The notes under the pieces: model-generated
Databases searched by the model: none
What the model was told of the DNA's origin: nothing
What the model saw: only the letters and a program-made list of their open reading frames with translations
Made by a program: the position numbers and the translations under genes
Assembly: GCA_946902985.2 (NCBI GenBank)
Contig: OX336391.1
Coordinates: forward strand, 195,240,289 to 195,304,288
DNA: 64,000 nt
Reading direction: 5' to 3'
Source: Meconema thalassinum
Lineage: Eukaryota > Arthropoda > Insecta > Orthoptera > Tettigoniidae
Part shown: piece by piece, positions 50,537 to 61,249 of the stretch
How positions within the stretch are numbered: the stretch's first letter is position 1
Layout of the letters: each line of letters starts with the position of its first letter

Positions 50537-50851
50537 ATGGAATTGTCCCAGGATGATTCCCTTACCCTCCTGGGGTACTACCACAAGCATCCCGTGCCGT
50601 GGAAACCCAAGAATGAGTACTACTACAATACATTAAAACAGGAAGATACTTGGAGTGAAATTGCTGCCCTAATGCACATTTCAAAAGATGAGTGCCTCAA
50701 GAAAATTGAAAGCCCAAGGGTTCCTACCGGAAGGAAAAGGAATATTAGAATGAAAGAAATGGATTCTGCTTTTTCAATACATATATTAAACCTACTCACA
50801 GGTACATGTTTCGAAGGTTGTAAACTCCCTCTTCCTCAGCCTGTACAATAA
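50537..50851 (+). CDS. MADF/Myb-SANT-like DNA-binding protein (short)
   Basis: About 104 residues from MELSQDDSLTLL. YHKHPVPWKPKNEYYYNTLKQEDTWSEIAALMHISKDECLKKIESPR follows the MADF plan: helix, hP.LW-like turn, Y.N, the W of W.EIA, then (I)S.DEC.KK. The canonical second Trp is not seen. Downstream is basic (TGRKRNIR) and then runs into an inverted repeat, so the C-terminus is probably not original. In Harbinger transposons such proteins bind the element ends. It may be a broken exon. Confidence 0.5.
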   Translation: MELSQDDSLTLLGYYHKHPVPWKPKNEYYYNTLKQEDTWSEIAALMHISKDECLKKIESPRVPTGRKRNIRMKEMDSAFSIHILNLLTGTCFEGCKLPLPQPVQ

Positions 50852-50993
50852 ATATCAAATATTAATTACCTTTATAAGTACATAAGTGACATAAATACAG
50901 TTTATGAAATAAATATTGCAACCTTCGAAACATGTACCTGTGAGTAGGTTTAATGTATGAATTGAAAATGCAGAATCCATTTCTTTCTTTCTC
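50757..50993. repeat. Inverted repeat of about 66 bp inside the Harbinger element
   Basis: AAACCTACTCACAGGTACAT-GTTTCGAAGGTTG near 50790-50822 is mirrored by CAACCTTCGAAACATGTACC near 50919-50950, continuing into AGAATCCATTTCTTTC. The ORF end lies in one arm. Confidence 0.85.
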
Positions 50994-51447
50994 ATATATA
51001 GTTATTCAATACGAACCTCAATTACTGTCATTATGAGGAAAAGGAATGTTTTATGTCTAATCGTTTTAAATTAAGAATTGAGCATTATATCTCTCTCCAT
51101 ACAGTTTTATTTGTCATCACCGCTTTTTCCTTTTCGTTTTCAAGGAATGCAATAAATAAATAAAACCATAACTGGCAACGAGCAATCTTCGTTTCACCAT
51201 TGTAGCCTCAGATCACCAAGACACAGCAGTCGGGGCTCCCTGTTCGGTCTGCACCAGTTCAGAACACAGTGGTTCCTTGCTCATGCGGGGCGTGATTGTG
51301 CACTCTCCGCCATCGGCAAAGCATGCTCATTCGGGACGATTGCTCAAGTGTATACGCGCCTTAAAGGAAAATGAACTATAAATACACGGTACTGTAAGAG
51401 TGCATAACTACACGGAAATATGCGTTTTTCCGGTGCAATGGATTTAA

Positions 51448-51996
51448 CCTCCAGTGGTCGCGTGGATAACTATTGTAATCCAGTTTAAGTTGGTTTATAT
51501 TTGCGACCACAGTGCACTACATTTTGGTTCATACTGTTCAGTACCTTTCCTAGCAGCTCTTCCCATTACAATTACCGTGAAATATTTCATCAATGACCAC
51601 TAGCGTGCCAGTTGCGTGCCAAAGAGTTAACATGGATTATAACTCTAGTTGTAACTACGCTTGAACTGCGTTGGTTTACCTGTGTATGTGTAGGCTATAG
51701 CATTGTATGGAATTGGGTCACTGGATATAATATGAACACTTGTTTGTAGAAAAATACTCATTTGTTTGCGAATATTTAATGTTTTTACTCTATACGGGAA
51801 ATATTATCAAATTTCATTCAAAAGTTCAATTTAAATAAATGTTTCAAGCTGTGGCGAAATATTTGTTTTTTCATGTATTTACTTTTCTTATAAAATTGAA
51901 AATCGAAATTTTGTACAAAAATTAACCAATGAAATACCCATTAAAATTATCCACGTGACTAAGGGGGTTACATTTTTGAGCGCGACCACTGGAGGG
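51448..51996. mobile_element. piggyBac-type MITE
   Basis: TTAA on both sides (51444-51447 and 51997-52000). Inverted ends CC(C)TCCAGTGGTCGCG. 549 bp, AT-rich, no transposase. TTAA duplication and CC(C)-starting repeats are the piggyBac signature. Confidence 0.75.
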
Positions 51997-52169
51997 TTAA
52001 AGCTCATTTTTCTTTAAACCCGTACAGAGGTAAAAGAACCCAACGGTAATTGTTTCGTTGGACGGTACATCCACATATGGTGGAGGTGTGACCAAACCAA
52101 AGGAAGGTATTTGAAAAGAAGAGCATTGTCGGATACGCGGCATTGAAAGCTTATCTACGATATACACTG

Positions 52170-52400
52170 GATTGACATAGCGGGTAGATGGGAAGAGACC
52201 AATAGGACGACAGAGACAGCGTTGGCTTGACACCCTACATGACGATCTAAATATTGCCCGACTTCATCCTGGCATTGCACACAATCGTTCAATATGGCGA
52301 CAGAGAATCAAAAAAGCAGACCCTGCTAATTTGTGGGACAACGCTGAAGAAAGGGACGAAAGATCTACTATATTAATATGCCGGAGGAAGAATATGATGC
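52170..52400 (+). pseudogene. LINE ORF2 C-terminal fragment
   Basis: Reads RPIGRQRQRWLDTLHDDLNI-like sequence then WRQRIKKADPANLWDNAEER, the end of several arthropod LINE proteins (GRP.KRW.D...DL). 5'-truncated, with a frameshift at the start. Confidence 0.65.
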
Positions 52401-52879
52401 CATAGAATTCTTAACCAATTCGTATTGTACATAATATCTTCCAATTACCATAGTATACATCTAGGTAATCATGTTTACTTGTTTAGAATTCTTCTCCCAG
52501 CAAGCCTGGCCCATTGAGTGTATGACCGGAAGAATCTGGCTGGCTGTAGCAGAATGCTTGACATCCACTTGTGCGGTATGCGGCCGGAAGGGCGACTTGG
52601 GTCTAAGACCAGTTAGAACTCGATCGATGGGCGATGTATTCTGCTTCTGACGCCTGTCAAGCAATAACACGTACAGCACCTCCAAAATATATAAAACGTA
52701 CCGTAAACGGAAGTGGAAACATGGGGAATGTTTTGCTACAGCTCTCGATCAATTCGCCTGACAATCGTTCTGTTTGAGAAAATAATGTAAGATGAATTGT
52801 TATTACTACTCAAATTTCTCTTCACAAATTCCTGTAAATGTTGTTTTTCTGGCAGTATGTACCCACAGTTAAACCATTA

Positions 52880-53200
52880 CTGGCTTCGGTGTCGTAGTTG
52901 GTAGCATGCTGAGCTTCTATGCCCAAGATCGCGGGTTCACACTCGGCGGAAATCGTCGGAATTTTTTAAGAGCGTTGAAATCCTTCAGTAAGCCTTCCTT
53001 CGGAGGGGAAGTAAAGCCGGCGGTCCCATGACATAGATTTATGGCATGTAAAATAACATTCCAGTAATTATACTTGTACGAAGATAAATTTGCAGGTTAG
53101 ATTTCATTGAAACGCTCTATCAAAGTTCCGACGTTCACCACTAGGTGTCAGTGAGATCTGGTAGGAAAAGTTGGAACTTCTTGAAATTGAACGGAACATG
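52880..53200 (+). repeat. SINE-1 copy, 3'-truncated
   Basis: Has the full head (GTCGTAGTTGGTAGCATGCT; CAAGATCGCGGGTTCA) and body as far as GGAACTTCTTGAAATTGA; the tail is missing. Confidence 0.8.
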
Positions 53201-53306
53201 TAGCTCACCCCATGGGTGTCCGCATTTAAGCAGCTTCAGCCTCTGGCGAGCCGAACATGTCCTCGGACATTCCCGGCACTAAGGGGCATACGCTAAATAA
53301 TCTATA

Positions 53307-56300
53307 TCTAATATATAAAAGTGAAAGTCTGTATGTATGTATGTATGTATGTATGTATATATGTTGGTTCCGTATACAAATCTACACCGTTCCACCAATC
53401 TCAACCATATTTTGCATACACATAGTTTAGGACCCAGAAGGAACCGCTGGCTACATGAATTTTCGATAGTCTTTCTCATTCTTCTGATTTCGGCCCTATT
53501 TCACTCAAAAACAGGCTAATCAAATCATAAAATATACTCATGAAGGAATGGCAAGGCAGATAGTTTCCATGGCAACATACCTCAAGTCGAGACACGGCCG
53601 TCTGGATGCCAATTGCGCTCAGCACTACCGGTATAGAAAATGAGGATCTTTACTTGAAATCCCGTTAGTTACTCAACTGCTCACACAGCACTCTCAACCG
53701 AGTATAGCATAACAAAGACTTGACACTATCTACTAGATATTTGTCAAATACCACCCACTCACTCACTCACTCACACATTCATCACGAAATCTCAGAAACC
53801 ACCCAACGGATTGGAATGAAATTTGGTATGCAGCTTACTCAAGGGCCGCAAACGCCCACTAAGAAAGGATTTTTGGATATTCAGGTTCTAAGGGGGTGTT
53901 AAGGGGGTAGACCTGCATTTCATCGAATAGCAATATCTCCCGATTGGTTTCACTGGGGGATGTGATACTCGGCATATAAACTCATCATTAAAAATAAGAA
54001 GACATGTGTCTGAGGGTTTTTCGATGTGGTGTATATTATGAGGTGAAAGGGGTGAAAAGTGGGGGTTGAAAGATTCCTAACGGAGCCAGTATCTCATAAA
54101 CGACATAGGCGAGGAGTTTGAAACTCAGCGGGAAGAAATCAGCATAAAAAAATAAGTAAATAGGTGTTTGACCGGTTTTTTTTTCATAAATCCAATTTAA
54201 GGGGCCTATGGCGAGGGGTGAAATTCTGTGTAAAAAAAAAAAGGAAAGAAAGTGTCCTAACCGATTGACTCACTCGCTCTTCAAACTCAGGGGGAAAAAC
54301 TGCTTAAAAATAAGTATAACTTATATGTGTTCGACAGTTTTTTTGATAAACCAAATTAAGGGGTTCATCGGGAGGGGTGAAATTCTGAAGAAAAAAATAG
54401 AAAGAAAATGTCCTGACTCACTCACCCACTCATCATCGCCCAGCCAAAAATATTGAAGTTGGAAACATGTCATTTTCGGGATATGTTCGTTGTATGTCAA
54501 AACCATACACTAAGGGAGGATTTTTGAATATTCAGGCTCTAAAGGGGTCTTAAGGGGGTTAAACCTGCATTTTATTGAATAACAATATCTCACGAGTGGT
54601 TTCATTTGTGGATGTGATACTCGGCATATAAACTAATCATTAAAAATAAGCAGACATGTGTCTAAGGGTTTTTCGATGTGGTGTATTATTATGAGGTGAA
54701 AGGGGTGAAAATTGGGGGTTGAAGGATTCCTAACGAAGCGTGTAGGCCTATCTCCTAAACGACATAGGCGAGAAATTTTAAACTCGGCGAAAAGAAAATC
54801 AGCTTAAAAAATAAGTAAGTCGGTGTTCGACAGTTTTTTTTTCATAAATTAATTTAAGGAGCCAATGGGGTGGGGTGAAATTCTGGGGGGAAAAAGGAGA
54901 GAAAGTGTCCTAACTGACTAACTCACTCAATCACCAAACTCAGGGGAAAAAGACAGCTTAAAAATAAGTTAATAGGTGTTCAAGCGTTTTTTCATCAATC
55001 CAATTTAAGGGGCCCATGGGGAGGGGTGATATTCTGGTAAAAATAATTGAAAGAAAATGTCCTGTCTGACTCACTCACTCGTCACGCCCAGCGAAAACTA
55101 CTAAAGTTAGAAACATGAAATTTTGGGAATATGTTCGCTGTATATCGAAAACGTCAACTAATGAATGATTTTTGTTATTCGGGTTTTAAAGAGGTGTTAA
55201 GGGGGTAAACGTGCATTTCATTGAATAACGATATCTCATGAGTTGTTTCTTTGGGGATGTGATATTCGGTATATAAGCTAATCATTAAAAGAATCAGACT
55301 TATGTCTAAGGGTTTATCGATGAGGTGTATATTACGAGGTGAAAGGGGTGAAAATTGGGGGTTGAGGGATTCTTAACGGAGCGTGTATCTCTTAAACGAC
55401 ATAGGCGAGAAGTTTGAAATTCGGCGGGAAAAACAGCTTAAAATATAAGTAAATAGGTGTTCGACCGTTTTTTCATAAATCCAATTTAAGGGGCCCTTGG
55501 AGAGAGGTGAAATTCTGGGGGGAAAACAGGAAATAAAGTGTCCTAACTCACTCACTCATCAAACTCAGGGGGGAAGAACAGCTCAAAAATAAGTAAATAG
55601 GTGTTCGACCGTTTTTTTCATAAATCCAATTTAAGGGGTTCATGAGAGGGGTGAAATTCTGAAAAATAATTGAAAGAAAATGTCCTGACTTACTCACTCA
55701 TCATCCCCCAGCCAAAATTATTGAAGTTAGAATCATGACATTAAGGGGCTATGTTCGTTGTATGTTGAAAACGTCCACTAAGGAAGGAATTTTGGATATT
55801 CAGGTTCTAAAGGGGTGTTAAGGGGTAGACTTGCATTTAATTGAATAACTATATCTCCCGAATGATTTCCTTTGGGATGGGATACTAGGCATATAAACTC
55901 ATCATTAAGAATAAGAAGACACATGTCTGAGGGTTTTTCGATGTGGTGTATATTATGAGGTGTATGTGTGAAAAGTGAGTATTGAAGGATTCTTAACGGA
56001 GCAAGTATCTCTTAAAAGACAGAGGCAAAAAGTAAGAATCTCAGGGAGAAAAATCAGATTGAAAAAGTAGTAGATAGGTGTTCGATCGTTTTTTCATAAT
56101 CCAATTTAAGGGGCTCATGGAGAGGGATGAAATTCTGGGGAAAGAAGTCCACTAAGGAAGGATTTTTGGATATTCACTCATCATCCCCCAGCAAACCTAT
56201 TGCAGTTAGAAACTTGAAATTTTTGGGATATGTTCGTTGTTTGTCGAAAAAGTCCACTAAGGATGGATTTTTGGATATTCATGTTCTGAAGGGGTGTTAA

Positions 56301-57984
56301 GGGGGTTAAACTTGCATTTCATTGAATAACAATATCTCACGAGTTGTTTCATTTGGGGATGTGATATTCGGCATACAAACTAATTTAAAATAAGCAGACA
56401 TATGTCTAAGGGTTTATCGATATGGTGTATATTATGAGGTGAAAGGGGAGAAAATTTGGGGTTGAAGGATTCTTAACGGAGCGTGTACTGTATCTCTTAT
56501 TCAACATAGGCGATAAGTTTGAAATTCAGCGGAAAAAGCAGCTTAAAAATAAGTAAATAGGTGTTCGACCATTTCTTCATAAATCCAATTTAAGGGGCCC
56601 ATGGGGAGGAGTGAAATTCGGGGGGGGGGGGGGGGGAAGGAAAGAAGGTGTCCTAACTGATTGACTTACTTACTCACTTATCAAACTCAGGGGGAAAACA
56701 GCTTTAAATAAGTAAATAGGTGTTCGACCGTTTTTTTTTCATAAATCCAATTTAAGGGGTTCTTGGGGAGGGGTGAAATTATCAAATATTAATGAAAGAA
56801 AATGTCCTGACTGACTCACTCACTCATCATCGCCCAGCAAAAATTATTGAAGTTAGAAACATGAAATTTTGGGGATAAGTTCGTGGTATGTCGAAAACGT
56901 CCACTAAGGAAAGAGTTTTGGATATTCAGGTTCTAATGAGGTGTTAAGGGGGTAAACGTGCATTTCATTGAATAACAATATCTCATGAGTGGTTTCATTT
57001 GGGGATGTGATACTTGGCATATATACTAATCATTTAAAATAAGCTGACACTTGTCTAATGGTTTGTCGATGTGGTGTATATTATGAGGTGAAAGGGATGA
57101 AAAGTGGGGGTTGAAAGATTCCGAACGGAGCGTGTATCTCTTAAACGACATAGACGAGGAGTTTGATTTTCTCCGAGTTCCAATCACCTTAAAAATTAAT
57201 AAATGAATAAATAATTAAAATAAGTAGATGTTCGACGGTTTTTTTTTTCATAAATCCAATTTAAGGGGCATATGGGGAGGGGTGAAATTCTGGAATAAAA
57301 ACGTCCACTAAGGAAGGATTTTTGGATGTTCACTCTCATCGACCAATCAAAACTATTGAAGATAGAAGAAGGGGATATGTTTGTTGTGTGTCGAAAATGT
57401 CTACTAAGGAGGGATTTTTGGATATTCAGGTTCTAAAGGGGTGTTAACGGGGTTAAACCTGCATGTCATTGAATAACAATATGACACGACTATGACGCGA
57501 GCGAAGCGAGGCTAAAAATGAGATGGTGTGTGTCTGTGTATTACTCAATCACGCAAGAACCACTGGTCCGACTTACATGAATTTTACATGAAAGTAGCTG
57601 ATTTAACTGGTTAACATATAGGCTACTTTTGATTTCAATACTTTGCACTATGGCGACCATTTTAGTGACGTCACTACACCCTTTGGTTTCAAACTTTCAT
57701 ATTTCCATTTGAAATAAAAAGTGAACGCTAAGAAATAGCAAACTTTTGATGGCATATACGAGGTTTAAAATTACATTTTCTATCCGAAAGGTATCTCCAA
57801 CGGTTAGCGAGTAAAACCTAAATTTGTGCTATAAAACACGGTCAACGCCGAACGGTGTAGTTGGACAAAATGTTCCATCCTTAATCTCCCTCTGCGCAGC
57901 ACCTCGCCTATCCCCTGTTTTAACTGTCACTTTCACATTTTAATTTATTTATGACGCGTAGCGAAGCACGGGTACTTCAGCTAG
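53307..57984 (+). mobile_element. Large non-autonomous Helitron B (possibly two in tandem)
   Basis: Starts A|TCTAATATATAAAAGTG then a (TATG)n tract; ends GTAGCGAAGCACGGGTACTT then CAGCTAG|T. 4.7 kb without RepHel. Most of it is an array of ~650-bp units. An internal GACGCGAGCGAAGCGAGGCTAA at about 57492-57513, directly followed by a Helitron-start-like AAATGAGATGGTGTGTGTC, suggests a second short Helitron (about 57514-57984) joined in tandem. Confidence 0.55.
53735..57480 (+). repeat. Satellite-like array with a ~650-bp unit
   Basis: GGATATTCAGGTTCTAA or variants near 53875, 54524, 55175, 55795, 56275, 56925 and 57420: four intervals of 620-651 bp and two of 480-495 bp, the shorter ones lacking a sub-block. 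Each unit holds AATCCAATTTAAGGGGCCCA with GGGGTGAAATTCTG, often twice. A run of 17 G sits at 56620-56636. Confidence 0.85.
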
Positions 57985-58551
57985 TTAATATAATAAAGCT
58001 GAAGAGTATGTGTGTTTGTGTGTTTGTGTGTTCATGTGTTTAAACGCGCTAATCTCTGGAACTACCAGTCGGATTCGAAAAATTCTTTTTGTATATGATA
58101 GCCTGATTCAAGAGGAATAGTTTAGGCTATGTTAAATTTCGGACAGACCACTCCATTCCCCGCATTTAGGCCCTTTTGCACAAGTCCACACCGTTTCACA
58201 GATCAAGTAACTTGACGGACATATTGTCGCTAGGCGACAACGACTAACACTGTATCTTGATAGTCAACGCCGCACCATTGATGGACAGGTTGTCACTAGG
58301 CAACAACGATTTACTCTGTATCATGATAGTCCGGTAAAATTTGCTAAAGGACACATGGGATAACTGAGCGATTGACAATCAAGGATTGTATTAGACTGTA
58401 GTATTCTCGATGCTATCGTAGGCACAGTTAATATTTCATTTTCGGGGCTTAGACATCGTGGTCATGTTGCCCCGTGTACATGGGTGTGTGTGTGAAATTT
58501 ATGTGATAACCTGCGTTATTGTGATTGTTGAACTAGCATGTGTAACTACGG
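57985..58551. repeat. Helitron-start-like segment and satellite debris
   Basis: TATAATAAAGCTGAAGAGTA then (GTGTTT)n and AACGCGCTAATCTCTGGAAC is another insect Helitron 5' end. 58139-58200 holds a unit of the 128-bp minisatellite, and 58440-58500 a scrap of SINE-1 tail. Confidence 0.5.
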
Positions 58552-59654
58552 TATAATGCTCAATGTTGGTTTGTCTGTTATTTATACAAATCTACACCGT
58601 TTCACCGATCTGAACCAAAATGAGTATTCTTACCCTTTGGAAAGCTGCGAGTAACACTGTCTACGTGAAATTTCGGACAGATCACTCCATTCCCTGCATT
58701 TAGGCCCTTTGGCACAAGTCTACATCGTTTCACCGATCTTAACCACACTTAATGTACTTAACCTTCGAAACCCTGCGGGTAACACTATCCACTTGATATT
58801 TTGAACAACTCTCTCCATTTCCTACATTTAGAACAACAGACAAAATGAACTTGAAAACTACGTTTTAAGGTCCTAGAACCATTCATGTCCGTATAGTGTA
58901 ATTGTAAGAATATTTTAATAAGTCAATTGTTGGCTGGCGATGCGAGCTGCATCACGTCGCCCCTACCAGAATTGCGAAAATAATCACAATTTGCGCTGCT
59001 TATAAATTGGAGTGACTGGGAGTAATTATTGCAAGAAGATTTCTTAGGCCCCGTAAAACAGTTAACATCATGAAAATATTTTGTCTCTGTGTAAGTGTTG
59101 GTGCAGTACATAGAGGTAATCATCTGCAATAATCGTTGGTGCTTTCAAATTTACTTTCATTTATTCATATCCTTATTCTTGAGCGGTATGTGGCGATAAA
59201 TGACACTATTGCTACTTCAGGAGCTTGAGACAGCCGACGTTTTCCAAAGTGCTCTGATTATTTTCCTATGGCACTATGTGACAAAAGACGACACTATTGA
59301 TATCTACTTTTCTAACAGCCAATGAGATATAGGCCCTAGGCAGTGTCTTTTATGTCACAAAATCCTCTTTCTAATCATATTTTTCAATTCGTTTGTAAAT
59401 TACATGTGTCAGTACTGTAGTTAGTAAATAGCCGTTTCCCTATTCATTATTGTCATTATCATTACGGGAAAATGACCTGAATGTTACGTCCATAATATTG
59501 CACTACTTATCACCCCCACCACCACCACAAAATGTTATATTTTTAAAATATTTTTTTCTGTTAATTTGAGTATTATATGCCAGTTCTGTAGTAGTATTCA
59601 TTATCATCCATAAAAGAAACAAATCCACCGGGCGAAGTAGAGCACTATTGCTAG
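58552..59654 (+). mobile_element. Non-autonomous Helitron C
   Basis: Short relative of Helitron A: start TATAATGCTCAATGTTGGTT, diverged 128-bp units to 58830, one 150-bp-type unit at 59455-59600, end CCACCGGGCGAAG...TTGCTAG|T. The 3' GC hairpin is degraded. Confidence 0.55.
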
Positions 59655-60100
59655 TAATAATAATAATAAATAATAATAACCATTTTAGGGTGAAACTTCT
59701 ATAACTTATTTTAATGGACAGAAATCTCTAACAATAATTATTGCGGGAGGGAGACAAATCCGCTCTTCCTAATTCCCTACCTTCGGCCACAGCAAGTTTG
59801 TTAACAACCCCGTTTTTAGAGTGCGTTTGGAATTTTTGTCTACTCAAATCCGCGAGCCTGTAGCAAAGGATCCAGGGACTGCATTGATACAATATGGAGT
59901 AGAAAAATTAATTTACACTTGGTTTACTCGGATCCATGGGTGTAAGCAGCGTAATTTATTTTTCACCGTGAAAGTTACGGGTTAGTCTTAAAATTGACCC
60001 ATATATTAAAGATATTGTAGTTACTAGCAGAGGTACCCGCTCTTCGAACGGTCTTCGGTGTTAACACCAGACGTTATCAATATTGAGCTACTGTTGCAAT
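59655..60100. other. Unassigned sequence
   Basis: An AAT run at 59655-59680, then no recognisable feature. Confidence 0.45.
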
Positions 60101-60467
60101 GGTTAGGGGCTTGTTATTCATTCAGACGTTTATCAGAGCGAAGTTATTTCTCTGGGAATATCACAGACACTGTTAATTTAAGGGCCTTAAAATGTGGTTT
60201 TTGGAGACTCTTTATAGACTCCCGAATTTTGTGTCTCACATTGAGAAGCGCAACATATGCTCTGGTCGTCCTTCTAGGATAATTTTTATATTTCGCCTAA
60301 TTTAGCATGTATTTTGAAAAGTTTTTTCCTATACCAAACCTTCTATGAAAAGTACGGTGAAGAGATTTATAAATGAGTGGTGTATTGACTCTCATGGATA
60401 TCTAATTTTACGATGCTCCAAGCATTCGAACACGAGTTATAAGCGTACATAAAGATACACAGAAAGT
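60100..60467 (-). repeat. Degenerate unit of the terminal palindrome family
   Basis: CTCTGGGAATATCACAGACA and GGGCCTTAAAATGTGGTTTT, then GTACGGTGAAGAG and CTCATGGATATCT, match the order in 61930-62200 with many changes. Confidence 0.6.
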
Positions 60468-60862
60468 ATGCCTTACTTCGGAGGGGAAGTAAAGCAAGCG
60501 GTCCCATCTCATAGATTTATGTCATGTAATAGAACCTTCCATTAACTACAATTGTGTGAAGCTAAATTTGCTGGTTAGATTTGATTAACGCTCTATTAGT
60601 TCCAAAGTTTGCCACCAGGTGCCGGTTGAGGTGGCATCTAGTAGCCAAGTCACAGCTAGGTGTCGTTGACGGTAGTATTTGGTAGCAAAAGTAGGAACTA
60701 CTGGAAATTGATCGCCTGCAGTCCTTACCTGAAATACAGATAACACACACTAATACAGCCATCACGATTAACAACGGTCATCAGACATATTCTACACACA
60801 CACAAAGTACACGAGGCTACGTGAACGCGTTGTCGCAGCTTCTAAACTGAGGAACCAACCAA
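60468..60862 (+). repeat. SINE-1 copy, 5'-truncated
   Basis: From CTTCGGAGGGGAAGTAAAGC to the complete tail GAGGAACCAACCAAC; the head is missing. Confidence 0.8.
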
Positions 60863-61249
60863 CGTACAACATATCACCCAGATGTCCGAATATGGATCTA
60901 TCAACCAAACAGTATCAAACAAAATCATCCATACGATGAACCCGTTTGTCTAAAAATAAAGTGAATGTGCTCAATCTAAATTCACCTAACGTGTACTTCC
61001 TGACGTGAAAACAAAACTGAGAACCTCGTAGACGAAACGCAATACACCTCACATAAAGACTGACCCTCACCGTTGTGTAAAGTCCCCATCCACAGGAAGA
61101 CACCTTTAACAAATTATAAAGGCTTGTGGTACATGAATATTCAGTTTTTTTAGCCTCCAATGGCCCAAATTCCTAATAGCCGCAAAAAATACTATTTCAT
61201 TTCAGGAATTTTTGAAAATAATGTTGCTGTTTGGAGATATAATTCTGTA

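Larger units (their letters stand above)
50306..51361 (+). mobile_element. PIF/Harbinger-type element encoding a MADF-like protein
   Basis: Inverted ends AGGCGCGTATACACTTG flanked by TAA (50303-50305 and 51362-51364), the 3-bp duplication expected of Harbinger. 1056 bp; no DDE transposase but a small MADF-like frame (50537-50851). Harbinger elements normally encode a Myb/SANT or MADF DNA-binding partner beside the transposase, so this is a reduced copy. Confidence 0.65.

Noticed and set aside
59017..59129. Small secreted-protein-like frame at 58923-59129
   Set aside because: No start context, domain or signal peptide, inside Helitron C.
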